A stretch of DNA of 13,759 bases from CAYLSO01 sp964386525 (GTDB lineage: Bacteria; Eisenbacteria; RBG-16-71-46; DASYSL01), in NCBI GenBank assembly GCA_964386525.1, contig CAYLSO010000049.1, forward strand, positions 1-13,759, given 5' to 3'. The notes below the pieces were generated by a model, which was not told where the DNA came from, ran no database searches, and saw only the letters and a program-made list of their open reading frames with translations. Made by a program: the position numbers and the translations under genes. Positions 5,508-13,759 of the stretch are shown piece after piece (position 1 is the stretch's first letter; every line of letters starts with the position of its first letter).

Positions 5508-8459
5508 ATGGCGATGTCCCCGATCTCGCTCTCCGGCGGTGAGGTTCTCTCTCCCATCCTGGACGACCTGAACGAGCCCCAGCGCCGCGCCGTCACCCAC
5601 GGCGAGGGGCCGCTGCTCGTGCTGGCCGGGGCCGGCACCGGCAAGACCGGCGTCATCACGCGGCGCATCGCCTGGCTCATCGCCGCCAAGCGGGCCCGCC
5701 CCTCCCAGATCCTCGCCCTCACCTTCACCGACAAGGCGGCGGCCGAGATGGAGGCGCGCGTCGACGTGCTCGTCCCCTACGGCTACGCCGACGTCACCAT
5801 CTCCACGTTCCACGCCTTCGGGCGGCGCCTGCTGGCCGAGTACGCGCTGCTCCTCGGCCTGCCCGGCGAGCCGCGCATCCTCGACGAGGCCGAGGGCCTG
5901 GTCTTCCTGCGCGAGCACCTCTTCGAGCTGCCGCTGGCGCGCCTGCGCCCGCTGGGCGACCCCACCAAGCACCTGGCCGCGCTGCTCGGGGCGGTCAACC
6001 GCGCCCGCGACGAGGCCGTCTCGCCAGAGGAGTACGCCGCCTACGCCCGCCGGCTGGCCGCCGCGGCCGGCGACGACGCGACCCGCGAGGCGGCGGCCGA
6101 GCAGGCGGAGATCGCCGCCTTCTACGGGACGTACCTGGAACTGCTGGGCGCCCACGGCCTGTGCGACTACGGGCAGCTGATGTGGCTCTCGCTGCGGCTC
6201 CTGACCGACCACGCGCGCGTGCGGCGCGAGGTCGGCGAGCGCTACCGCTACGTCCTGGTGGACGAGTTCCAGGACACCAACGTGGCCCAGTTCCGGCTGC
6301 TGCAAGCCCTCGGCGAGGCGCACCGCAACCTCACCGTGGTGGGCGACGACGATCAGAGCATCTACCGCTTCCGCGGCGCCGCTTACGCCAATCTCGCGCA
6401 GTTCGTCGACGCCTACCCCGACACGGCGCGCGCCGTGCTGGTGGACAACTACCGCTCGACCCAGCCCATCCTCGACGCCGCCTACCGGCTCATCCGGCAC
6501 AACGATCCCGACCGGCTCGAGGCCCGGATCGGCGTCGACAAACGCCTGGTGGCGCGCGCCGCGCACGCCGCCGGGGCGCCGCCCGAGTTCCACTGGTTCG
6601 ACACCGCCTCGACCGAGGCCGACTTCATCGCCCGGCGCGTGCGCGAGGCGGTGGAGACCGGCCGGCGGCGCTGGGGCGACTTCGCCGTCCTGGCGCGCAC
6701 CCACCTCATCGCCCGGCCGCTCCTGCAGGCCCTCGCCTACCGCGACGTGCCGCACCGGTACACCGGCAACCAGGGGCTCTACGACGCCGACGAGGTGCGC
6801 CTCTGCGCGCACCTGCTGCGCGCCGTCGCCGACCCGGGCGACTCGACCGCGCTCTACCACCTGGCGGGCTCCGAGGTGTACCGCGTGCCGGCCCGCGACC
6901 TGGCCGCCCTCGCCGGCACCGCGCGTCGCCGCAACCGCGCGCTCCTCGAGGTCGCCGAAGCGGCGCTCGCCGCCGGCCAGGCCCCCGGGGAGACGCCGCT
7001 CTCGGAGGCGGCCCGCGAGCCGCTCGGCGAGTGCCTGCGCGACCTGGCGTGGCTGCGCGAAGCGGCGGTGACTCGCCCCACCGGCGAGGTGCTTTACCGT
7101 TTCCTCGAGCGCTCGCGCTGGCTGGAGCGGCTGTCGGGCTCGGCCGAGCCGGCCGACGAGCGCAAGGTGCAGAATCTGGCGCGCTTCTTCGAGGTGGCGC
7201 GCGGCTTCTCGCTCCTGGCGCCCGAGGACCGCGTGCCGCACTTCGTGCGCCACCTGGAGCTCTTGCGCGAGGCCGGCGACAGCCCGCCGCAGGCGGAGCC
7301 CGACGACGACCAGGATGCCGTGCAGGTGCTCACGGTGCACCGCGCCAAGGGCCTCGAGTTCCCGGTCGTCTTCCTGGCCGGACTCACCCAGGGACGCTTC
7401 CCGGGCAGCGCCCGCGGCACGCCGCTGGACTTCCCCGAGGCGCTCCTGCGCGAGGCCCCGCCCCAGGGCGACGCCCATCTGCAGGAGGAGCGGCGGCTGT
7501 TCTACGTGGGCATGACGCGGGCCCGCGAGCAGCTGGTGCTCACCGGGGCGCGCGACCTGGGCGGCAAGCGGCCGGCCAAGCCGAGCCGCTTCGTGGCGGA
7601 AGCTCTCAATCTGGCGGCGCCGCCCGGCGACGCCCGCAAGGCGTCGGCCCTCGAGGCCCTCGCCCGCCACGCGCCCGACGCGCGCGGCCCCGAGCCCGAA
7701 CTGGCGCCGATCCCCGACGACGAGCCCCTGTCGCTGTCGCAGGAGCAGATCGCCGACTATCTCGCCTGCCCGCTCAAGTACAAGTACGCGCACGTGCTGC
7801 GCGTGCCGCTGCTGCCGCACCACGGCGTGGTCTACGGGCTCGCCCTGCACAACGCCATCCGCGCCTACTACCGCCACGTGCTCAACGGCTGGCCGGTCAC
7901 GGTCGACGACGTGCTCGCCGCCTACGCCGCCTCGTGGCGCAGCGAGGGTTTCCTCACCCGCGAGCACGAGGAGAGCCGCTTCGCCGCCGGGCGCGCCGCC
8001 CTGGTGCGCTTCTACGAGCGCGAATCCCGCGCCGCCACGCGCCCCGATGCCGTCGAGCGCGAGTTCCGCTTCAAGGTCGGGGTCGATCTCGTGCGCGGCC
8101 GCTTCGACCGTGTCGATCTGCGGCCCGAGGGCCCGGTGATCGTGGACTTCAAGTCCGCGGAGGTGCACGATCCGGACAAGGCGCGGGAGCGCGCCGAGCA
8201 GAGCCTGCAGCTGCGCATCTACGCCCTGGCGTACCGGGAGCAGTTCTCCGCCGCTCCGGCCGCCGCCGAGCTGCACTTCGTGGACACCGGCCTGGTGGGC
8301 CGGGTCGAGTTCGCGGAGGCGGCGTTCACCGCGGCGCGCGCGGCCATCGGCCAGGCCGCCGCCGGCATCCGGCGCCGCGAGTTCGGCGCCGCGCCATCGT
8401 ACGCGGCCTGCCTGCAGTGCGCGTTCCGGGAAGTCTGCCCGGCGCGCTACGGCGGCTGA
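5508..8459 (+). CDS. Single-chain UvrD/Rep-type helicase fused to a RecB/Cas4-like PD-(D/E)XK nuclease with predicted Fe-S cluster
   Basis: The 983-residue protein joins an SF1A DNA helicase to a nuclease. Helicase motifs run in order: Walker A GAGTGKT (41-47), motif Ia ALTFTDKAA, Walker B DEFQD (252-256), motif III GDDDQSIYRFRGA (from 279), motif IV NYRST, motif V TVHRAKGLEF (609-618) and motif VI with RRLFYVGMTRAR (662-673). The C-terminal nuclease (about 735-983) has GRFDRVD (864-870), the catalytic VDFK (Asp880, Lys882) and the QLRIYA motif (from 901). Cys754 together with Cys968, Cys971 and Cys977 (C-x2-C-x5-C) matches the split 4Fe-4S pattern of AddB and Cas4 nucleases. The likely role is ATP-driven DNA unwinding and end resection in double-strand-break repair, as in AdnAB/AddAB; a defence role is possible. 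No partner subunit is encoded nearby. A second in-frame ATG lies at 5514; 5508 is preferred from promoter spacing. The phosphatase gene follows 22 nt after the stop. Confidence 0.95.
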   Translation: MAMSPISLSGGEVLSPILDDLNEPQRRAVTHGEGPLLVLAGAGTGKTGVITRRIAWLIAAKRARPSQILALTFTDKAAAEMEARVDVLVPYGYADVTISTFHAFGRRLLAEYALLLGLPGEPRILDEAEGLVFLREHLFELPLARLRPLGDPTKHLAALLGAVNRARDEAVSPEEYAAYARRLAAAAGDDATREAAAEQAEIAAFYGTYLELLGAHGLCDYGQLMWLSLRLLTDHARVRREVGERYRYVLVDEFQDTNVAQFRLLQALGEAHRNLTVVGDDDQSIYRFRGAAYANLAQFVDAYPDTARAVLVDNYRSTQPILDAAYRLIRHNDPDRLEARIGVDKRLVARAAHAAGAPPEFHWFDTASTEADFIARRVREAVETGRRRWGDFAVLARTHLIARPLLQALAYRDVPHRYTGNQGLYDADEVRLCAHLLRAVADPGDSTALYHLAGSEVYRVPARDLAALAGTARRRNRALLEVAEAALAAGQAPGETPLSEAAREPLGECLRDLAWLREAAVTRPTGEVLYRFLERSRWLERLSGSAEPADERKVQNLARFFEVARGFSLLAPEDRVPHFVRHLELLREAGDSPPQAEPDDDQDAVQVLTVHRAKGLEFPVVFLAGLTQGRFPGSARGTPLDFPEALLREAPPQGDAHLQEERRLFYVGMTRAREQLVLTGARDLGGKRPAKPSRFVAEALNLAAPPGDARKASALEALARHAPDARGPEPELAPIPDDEPLSLSQEQIADYLACPLKYKYAHVLRVPLLPHHGVVYGLALHNAIRAYYRHVLNGWPVTVDDVLAAYAASWRSEGFLTREHEESRFAAGRAALVRFYERESRAATRPDAVEREFRFKVGVDLVRGRFDRVDLRPEGPVIVDFKSAEVHDPDKARERAEQSLQLRIYALAYREQFSAAPAAAELHFVDTGLVGRVEFAEAAFTAARAAIGQAAAGIRRREFGAAPSYAACLQCAFREVCPARYGG

Positions 8460-8481
8460 ACCGCCGCCGGGGAGAGAGCGG

Positions 8482-9324
8482 ATGAACCGTGAGCCCAGCC
8501 GCAGCGAGCCGTGGCGCGCCGTCGCCGAGGAGCTGGCGCGCGGCGCCGGTGCCGTCCTCATGCGCTACTTCGGCAGCGCCTTCGAGATCGGCTACAAGGG
8601 CGCGCAGGACCTCGTGACCCCGGCCGATCGCGACAGCGAGGCCTTCCTCGTGGGCGAGCTCCATCGCCGCTTCCCCGACCACGCCGTGCTCGCCGAGGAG
8701 GGCGGCGGCCGCGCCCAGGCGGCGCGCTACCGCTGGCTCGTCGATCCCCTCGACGGCACCACCAATTTCGCGCACGGCTACCCGTTCTTCACCGTGTCGG
8801 TCGGCCTCGAGGAGGCTCTGCCGGGCCACGAAGGCGAAGCCGGCAGGCGCGGCCCCATGGTGGCCGCGGCGGTCTACGACCCGACGCGCGACGAGTGCTT
8901 CACGGCCGCCGCCGCCGGCGGGGCGCTGCTCAACGGCCGGCCCATCCGGGTCTCCGAGGTGGACCGGCTCGAGCGCTCGCTCCTGGTGACGGGGTTCCCC
9001 TACGACCTGCGCGAGCGCCCCGAGGAGAGCCTCCGCTATTTCGCCGCCCTGCTGCCCATCGCCCAGGCCGTCCGGCGCGACGGCTCGGCCGCGCTCAACC
9101 TCTGCTACCTGGCGTGCGGGCGCTTCGACGCCTTCTGGGAGATCAAGCTGCACGCCTGGGACACGGCGGCGGCCTCGCTGGTGGTGGAGGAGGCGGGCGG
9201 CCGCGTCACCGACTTCGCGGACGGGCCGTTCGACCCCTTCGGCATCGAGTGCGCCGGCTCGAACGGCCGCGTGCACCCCGAGCTGCTCGCGGTGCTCGGC
9301 CGCTTCCCCCGCCCCGGGCACTAG
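8482..9324 (+). CDS. Inositol monophosphatase family protein (SuhB-like)
   Basis: The 280-residue product belongs to the Mg2+-dependent, lithium-sensitive phosphatase family that hydrolyses inositol-1-phosphate and related sugar or nucleotide phosphates. Metal-binding motifs are intact: AEEGG (Glu72-Glu73), VDPLDGTTNF (Asp88, Asp91, Gly92, Thr93) and HAWDTAAASL (Asp227). A short Gly/Glu-rich insertion at about 112-126 (PGHEGEAGRRG) lies in the loop after the central motif. GGGGAG (8469-8474) sits 7 nt before the ATG, and the gene starts 22 nt after the helicase-nuclease stop, so the two are probably cotranscribed. Neighbours do not identify the true substrate. SuhB is the closest general description, but histidinol-phosphatase or CysQ-type activity cannot be excluded from sequence alone. 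Confidence 0.93.
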   Translation: MNREPSRSEPWRAVAEELARGAGAVLMRYFGSAFEIGYKGAQDLVTPADRDSEAFLVGELHRRFPDHAVLAEEGGGRAQAARYRWLVDPLDGTTNFAHGYPFFTVSVGLEEALPGHEGEAGRRGPMVAAAVYDPTRDECFTAAAAGGALLNGRPIRVSEVDRLERSLLVTGFPYDLRERPEESLRYFAALLPIAQAVRRDGSAALNLCYLACGRFDAFWEIKLHAWDTAAASLVVEEAGGRVTDFADGPFDPFGIECAGSNGRVHPELLAVLGRFPRPGH

Positions 9325-9327
9325 GTC

Positions 9328-9341
9328 CCGCTTGAAGGCGG
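9328..9341. terminator. Weak hairpin between convergent genes
   Basis: CCGC and GCGG form a 4-bp stem with a 6-nt loop in the 20-bp gap between the convergent stop codons of the phosphatase and GWxTD genes. There is no U-tract on either strand. It is the only candidate transcription stop here and is too short to trust. Confidence 0.15.
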
Positions 9342-9344
9342 AGC

Positions 9345-11477
9345 CTACGAACCGCCCGCCCCGCCCCCCACGGTGAAGTCCAGGGACTTCGCCGCCACCT
9401 GCCCCGAGACGCGGTCGGTGACGCGCACCTCGAGGCGATACGGCCCGGGAGCCGGGTCCCCGAGATCGACGCTGACGTACTGGTAGCGCACGCGCCCCGG
9501 CACCTCATCCTCGCGCACCGCCTGCACGCGCGGCTCCTCGCGGCGCGGGTTGACCCACTTGGCGAAGAACGGCCGTTTGTCGGGGCGCAGCGACCGCACC
9601 GTGTACTCGAGGGCGAGCTGCCCGCGGCCGGCGTCGTCCGGCACCAGGCCGTAGATCTCGAAGTAGACGCCGAGCGGCCGGCCGGCGGGGACCTCGCGGC
9701 GGGGATCCGGCACCACGCCGAAGGTCATCTTGTCGAAGCCGCTGCCGTCCGGTTCCGGACGGTAGGCACAGGCCAACTCGAGGTCGGAGACCTCCAGCTT
9801 CCCCGGCAGAGCCCACTGCACCCGCAGCGGCAGCCGCCAAGTCGCGGCCGCGGACCTGCTTCGGTCGCGGGCCGAGACCCCGACGGTGTACTCGCCGGGC
9901 GGCAGGTCGAAGTTGACCTGAGCTACGCGGAACGAGTCGGCGTGGCAGACCACCGCCCCCCCGATCTTCTGGCGCGCCACTTCGCGCCAGGCGGAATCGA
10001 GCACGACAGCTTCGGCTTCCACCACCCCTCCCGCCGCTCCGGCGGCGGTGGCGAGGTAAATCTCCGCCCGCGCCACGTCGCCGCCGGGCGGCGCGGCGCT
10101 GCGCGGGTCGAAGCCGCGCACCCGGCGGAAGAGCGCCGCCTCGGCGCGCCCGGCCAGCGGCACCGTGCCGCGCTTCGTCGCCCGGAACACGCCGCGCCCG
10201 GCCACGGCGAGCTCGCCGCTCCCCACCCCGACCGCCACCGCCGCCGGGTCGGGCAGCGGGTCCACCGACTCGAAGAGCGACACCGGCAGGTCGTATGCCT
10301 CGTTGAGGTAGCGGTCCTCGAGCAGGATCGCCATACCGAGAGAGGGATAGAACCAGACGAGGCGGTTGGTGGTGATCGGCCCCCACTCCAGGCCCGGCGG
10401 GTTGTACTGCACCTCCTCGGGCACGCCGTAGCGGACGAGCAGCGCGGCGCGCTCGTCCCAGGTCTGCAGGCGCTGGTCGAAGAAGAGCAAGTACGCGAGG
10501 GTGCCGCGGGTGAGCAACTCGAGGCGCACCTCGTTGACGGCCGTGGTGAGATCGGGATCGCGCGAGCGCCAGAAGCGGCGCAGGAACTCCGCCTGGCCGC
10601 GCGGATCGCCGGCCAGGGCCCGCCACGCCACCGTGTCCTCGTCGCTGGCCGCCGCCGTGATGTCGCTGAGCCGCTCGCGCGCCGCCGAGCGCAGGCGCGG
10701 CAGCGCCTGGGCGAAGGCGCTGTCGGACAGCTCGAGCTTGCCCTGCAGGAAGGCCCCCGCCCCGACGAGCAGCAGGCCCTCGCCGAGCGGATCGGGGGTG
10801 GCCTGGGCGCGCTCGGGCGTGGCCCCGCGCGCGCCCTCCGGGTAAAGACCGACGGGCGCTGCCGGCAGCCGCCGCTTGGGGGCCGCGGCCAGGCAGTTGC
10901 GCCCGTAACGCTCGGCCCCCGCCCCGTCGCCGGCCAGCAACGCGAGGATGCCCAGGCCGAGCCACGGCTCCGGGTCCTGGGGCGCCCGCCGCGCCGATTC
11001 CCTCCAGTAGTCCTCGGCCACATTGAGGGCCTCGGGGCGCTGGAACTTGAGCCAGTCGCGCAGCGCGATGCGGCCGAGCCGCACGTACGCGGGCGCGGCT
11101 TCCGAGGGGGAGGACAGCGCCCGGCGCAGCTCCTGGCGCGACAGGGTGAGGTAGCCCTGTCTGTAATAGAGGTCGGCGAGGGCGAGGCGCAGTTCGCCGG
11201 ATTCGGGGTGGTCGTCGACGGCCTGCTTGAGGACCCGGACCGCGATGGACCGCTCGCGGATGCTGTTGCGCGCCGCCAGGGCGCGCGCGTAGTAAAGGGC
11301 GGTCTGCTCGTCCTTGGGGCGCGCTTGGTAGGCCACACGCAGGCTGTCCAGGTCGGCGCTCGTGGCGCGCGGGGCGGACATGCGGTACTGGGCGGCGGCG
11401 GGCCCCACCGGGAGCAACGCCCCGAGCAACAGGACCGGCGCCAGGCGCCTGCAGAGGGAGAGAGGCTGCTTCACCAC
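9345..11477 (-). CDS. Secreted TPR and GWxTD-domain protein
   Basis: The product is 710 residues from the GTG at 11477. This start is chosen because the Sec signal peptide begins here: KQPL, a CRR basic stretch, a Leu-rich core and PAAA|Q, cleaving after residue 29. Upstream in-frame codons (to 11537) give a Pro/Arg-rich lead that does not fit. A second GTG follows at once at 11474. Residues about 36-215 are helical and TPR-like (ALYYARALAARN, LRLALADLYYRQGYL, PWLGLGILALLAGD). Residues about 300-400 match the GWxTD domain by FLRRFWRSRDPD, the ERAALLVRYGVPEEV segment and the following VWFYPSLG, but the name-giving Gly-Trp-x-Thr-Asp is degenerate here (QTWDERA). Residues about 410-690 are beta-rich and may form further extracellular domains. 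The molecular function of GWxTD proteins is not established; an envelope or secreted scaffold role is inferred. It is convergent with the phosphatase gene. Confidence 0.85.
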   Translation of the reverse strand: MVKQPLSLCRRLAPVLLLGALLPVGPAAAQYRMSAPRATSADLDSLRVAYQARPKDEQTALYYARALAARNSIRERSIAVRVLKQAVDDHPESGELRLALADLYYRQGYLTLSRQELRRALSSPSEAAPAYVRLGRIALRDWLKFQRPEALNVAEDYWRESARRAPQDPEPWLGLGILALLAGDGAGAERYGRNCLAAAPKRRLPAAPVGLYPEGARGATPERAQATPDPLGEGLLLVGAGAFLQGKLELSDSAFAQALPRLRSAARERLSDITAAASDEDTVAWRALAGDPRGQAEFLRRFWRSRDPDLTTAVNEVRLELLTRGTLAYLLFFDQRLQTWDERAALLVRYGVPEEVQYNPPGLEWGPITTNRLVWFYPSLGMAILLEDRYLNEAYDLPVSLFESVDPLPDPAAVAVGVGSGELAVAGRGVFRATKRGTVPLAGRAEAALFRRVRGFDPRSAAPPGGDVARAEIYLATAAGAAGGVVEAEAVVLDSAWREVARQKIGGAVVCHADSFRVAQVNFDLPPGEYTVGVSARDRSRSAAATWRLPLRVQWALPGKLEVSDLELACAYRPEPDGSGFDKMTFGVVPDPRREVPAGRPLGVYFEIYGLVPDDAGRGQLALEYTVRSLRPDKRPFFAKWVNPRREEPRVQAVREDEVPGRVRYQYVSVDLGDPAPGPYRLEVRVTDRVSGQVAAKSLDFTVGGGAGGS

Positions 11478-11484
11478 GCCGTCC

Positions 11485-11513
11485 AGTATCGGCGGTGGCC
11501 GAATCGGCGGCAA
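11485..11513 (-). promoter_or_regulatory. Promoter of the TPR-GWxTD gene, predicted leaderless
   Basis: On the minus strand TTGCCG (11508-11513) and GATACT (11485-11490) are separated by 17 bp. Seven nt separate the -10 box from the GTG at 11477, so transcription would begin at or one base before the start codon. No good Shine-Dalgarno site is present, although GGA lies 5-7 nt upstream of the GTG. This supports 11477 rather than the farther in-frame starts. Confidence 0.5.
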
Positions 11514-11524
11514 CCGGATACACT
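11496..11524 (+). promoter_or_regulatory. Possible weak promoter for the basic miniprotein
   Basis: TGGCCG (11496-11501) and TACACT (11519-11524) are separated by 17 bp on the plus strand, overlapping the opposite-strand promoter of the GWxTD gene. The -35 match is poor (3 of 6). If it is real, the leader before the ATG at 11612 is about 80 nt. The 134-bp divergent gap 11478-11611 holds nothing else I can support. Confidence 0.2.
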
Positions 11525-11595
11525 GCCGCCGCGCCACCGATCCGCCGGCGCCCGCCCGCGCGGCGGTGCGCCTGCCCCGAACGTCAAGAGTCCCG

Positions 11596-11601
11596 AGGAG
11601 G
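11596..11601 (+). promoter_or_regulatory. Shine-Dalgarno site AGGAGG selecting the miniprotein start
   Basis: A perfect AGGAGG lies 10 nt before the ATG at 11612 but only 1 nt before the in-frame ATG at 11603. The spacing therefore favours 11612. Confidence 0.6.
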
Positions 11602-11611
11602 AATGCCCCAC

Positions 11612-11710
11612 ATGACGGCTTTCAAGTTCCGCCTGCGCCGCAAGAAGGCCCGCAAGTCCCAGGCCCGGAAGAAGACCCAGGCCAAGCTCGCCAAGAAGCG
11701 CCCGCGCTGA
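11612..11710 (+). CDS. 32-residue highly basic miniprotein (possible ribosome- or nucleic-acid-binding)
   Basis: The product is 32 residues: 9 Lys and 7 Arg, no acidic residue, with the pattern FKFRLRRKKARKSQARKK followed by AKLAKKRPR. Evidence for a real gene is the perfect AGGAGG upstream, almost exclusive G/C at third codon positions, and absence of a better gene on either strand. An in-frame ATG at 11603 would add three residues but is 1 nt from the Shine-Dalgarno site. Size and charge recall small ribosomal proteins (bS22, bTHX, bL37 types), but I see no diagnostic motif of any of them. It is convergent with yqeY, a gene that in many bacteria sits next to rpsU (ribosomal protein S21), a weak hint at translation. 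It could also bind DNA or RNA. The function is unknown. Confidence 0.65.
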   Translation: MTAFKFRLRRKKARKSQARKKTQAKLAKKRPR

Positions 11711-11718
11711 GCGCGGGC
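11700..11718 (+). terminator. Perfect 8-bp hairpin enclosing the miniprotein stop codon
   Basis: GCCCGCGC and GCGCGGGC pair perfectly around a 3-nt loop that is exactly the TGA stop codon of the miniprotein gene. The stem is all G and C. No U-tract follows, so it is not a classical intrinsic terminator. It may stabilise the transcript's 3' end or assist termination. Confidence 0.35.
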
Positions 11719-11743
11719 CGCGGGTGCGTGCCGACGCCGCTTC

Positions 11744-11760
11744 GGGCCCGGCCGCGGCCC
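11744..11760. terminator. GC hairpin between convergent genes
   Basis: GGGCC and GGCCC form a 5-bp stem around a 7-nt loop, just before the yqeY stop codon (11766) in the 55-bp convergent gap. It could act on either strand, but there is no U-tract, and GC-only stems are easy to find at this composition. Confidence 0.2.
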
Positions 11761-11765
11761 CGGGG

Positions 11766-12220
11766 CTAGGCACCCCCTTCGAGGGAGCGCCGCACCGCCT
11801 CCTGCACCCGCTTGCCGTCGGCGCGCCCCTGGACGCGCGCCATGGCCGCCTTCATCGCCGCCCCTAGGCCGGCCGGACCGCTGACCCCGCTCTCCTGCAC
11901 CGCCGCGCGCGCGATCTGCGCCAGCTCGGCGTCCGTGAGTGCCGCCGGCAGGTAGCCCTCGGCCACCGCGAGCTCGCGCCGGGCCGCCTCGGCGAGATCC
12001 TCGCGTCCCGCCCTCACGGCGTGGTCCAGCGCCTCCTTCACCTTCTTCACGTGCCCCTGGATGAGGCGCAGCACCGTCTCGTCGGGGATGGCCTCGGGCG
12101 CGTGCGGCTTCTTCTTCTCGAGGAGCACCGCACTGCGGATCATGCGCACCACGGAGAGCTTGAGCTCGTCGCGGTCGCGCATCGCCGTCTTGAGGTCGTC
12201 GTTCAACCGCTGTTCCAGGC

Positions 12221-12224
<4 letters not shown>
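11766..12224 (-). CDS. yqeY: GatB/YqeY-domain protein
   Basis: The 152-residue product matches the YqeY family along its whole length. The N-terminal helical half carries LNDDLKTAMRDRDELKLSVVRMIRSA and a KKK stretch. The C-terminal half has the family's LAVAEGYLPAALTDAEL segment, a GLGAAMKAAMARVQGRADGK-type segment and V-x-x-A-V-R-x-x-L near the end. The family shares a domain with the GatB subunit of the tRNA-dependent amidotransferase, and a tRNA-related role is usually inferred but is not proven. The ATG overlaps the aconitase stop (ATGA, 12221-12224). GAGGAG lies 5 nt before the ATG, inside the end of the aconitase gene. This arrangement indicates translational coupling in one operon. It is convergent with the basic miniprotein gene. 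Confidence 0.93.

Positions 12225-13759
<1,535 letters not shown>

Noticed and set aside
5451..8561. A 1036-codon open frame antisense to the helicase-nuclease gene, plus long frames in other registers (for example 6161-8485, plus)
   Set aside because: These arise because stop codons are rare at this GC content. The translations are Arg/Ala/Gly-rich or low-complexity with no recognisable motif, while the frame at 5508-8459 has every helicase and nuclease motif.
9942..11615. A 557-codon plus-strand frame opposite the GWxTD gene
   Set aside because: It is an antisense shadow with repetitive Arg/Gly/Ala composition. It would also span the promoter region and overlap the miniprotein start.

Overview
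The window is GC-rich (roughly 70% by eye) and codes nearly throughout. Codons end in G or C and the gaps are short. A gingipain-type C25 peptidase with C-terminal Ig/FN3/VCBS modules sits near a secreted TPR-GWxTD protein. That pairing suggests a Gram-negative bacterium of the FCB group or a high-GC candidate phylum of the Eisenbacteria/Krumholzibacteria type. This placement is inference from gene content; no rRNA or other marker is present.

Layout, left to right. (1) 1-3578, minus: a large secreted C25 cysteine peptidase, open at the left edge. It has its own promoter-like site about 145 nt upstream and a Shine-Dalgarno site. (2) 3799-5418, minus: an orphan family 5 substrate-binding lipoprotein. 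(3) 5419-5507: a compact divergent promoter region. (4) 5508-8459, plus: a single-chain UvrD-type helicase fused to a RecB/Cas4-like nuclease with an apparent Fe-S cysteine set, followed 22 nt later by (5) an inositol-monophosphatase-family enzyme (8482-9324). (6) 9345-11477, minus: a secreted TPR-GWxTD protein, convergent with (5). (7) 11612-11710, plus: a 32-residue, half-basic miniprotein. (8) 11766-12224 and (9) 12221-13759, minus: a YqeY-family protein translationally coupled (ATGA overlap) behind the C-terminal part of an AcnA-type aconitase, open at the right edge.

The genes do not form one pathway. They are a mixture of central metabolism (aconitase), DNA repair or processing (helicase-nuclease), nutrient capture or surface proteins (substrate-binding lipoprotein, C25 peptidase, GWxTD) and small accessory proteins. 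The clearest common theme is regulatory. Three start codons (5418, 5508, 11477) have no obvious Shine-Dalgarno site and lie 6-7 nt downstream of a -10-like box with a TTG-type -35 box 17-18 bp further up, the geometry of leaderless transcripts. The C25 peptidase, the phosphatase, the miniprotein and YqeY instead have clear ribosome-binding sites.

I see no CRISPR array, tRNA, rRNA, insertion sequence, phage gene or attachment site. I see no convincing new multi-gene system; the best candidates for a second look are the helicase-nuclease fusion, the miniprotein and the leaderless promoter pattern.
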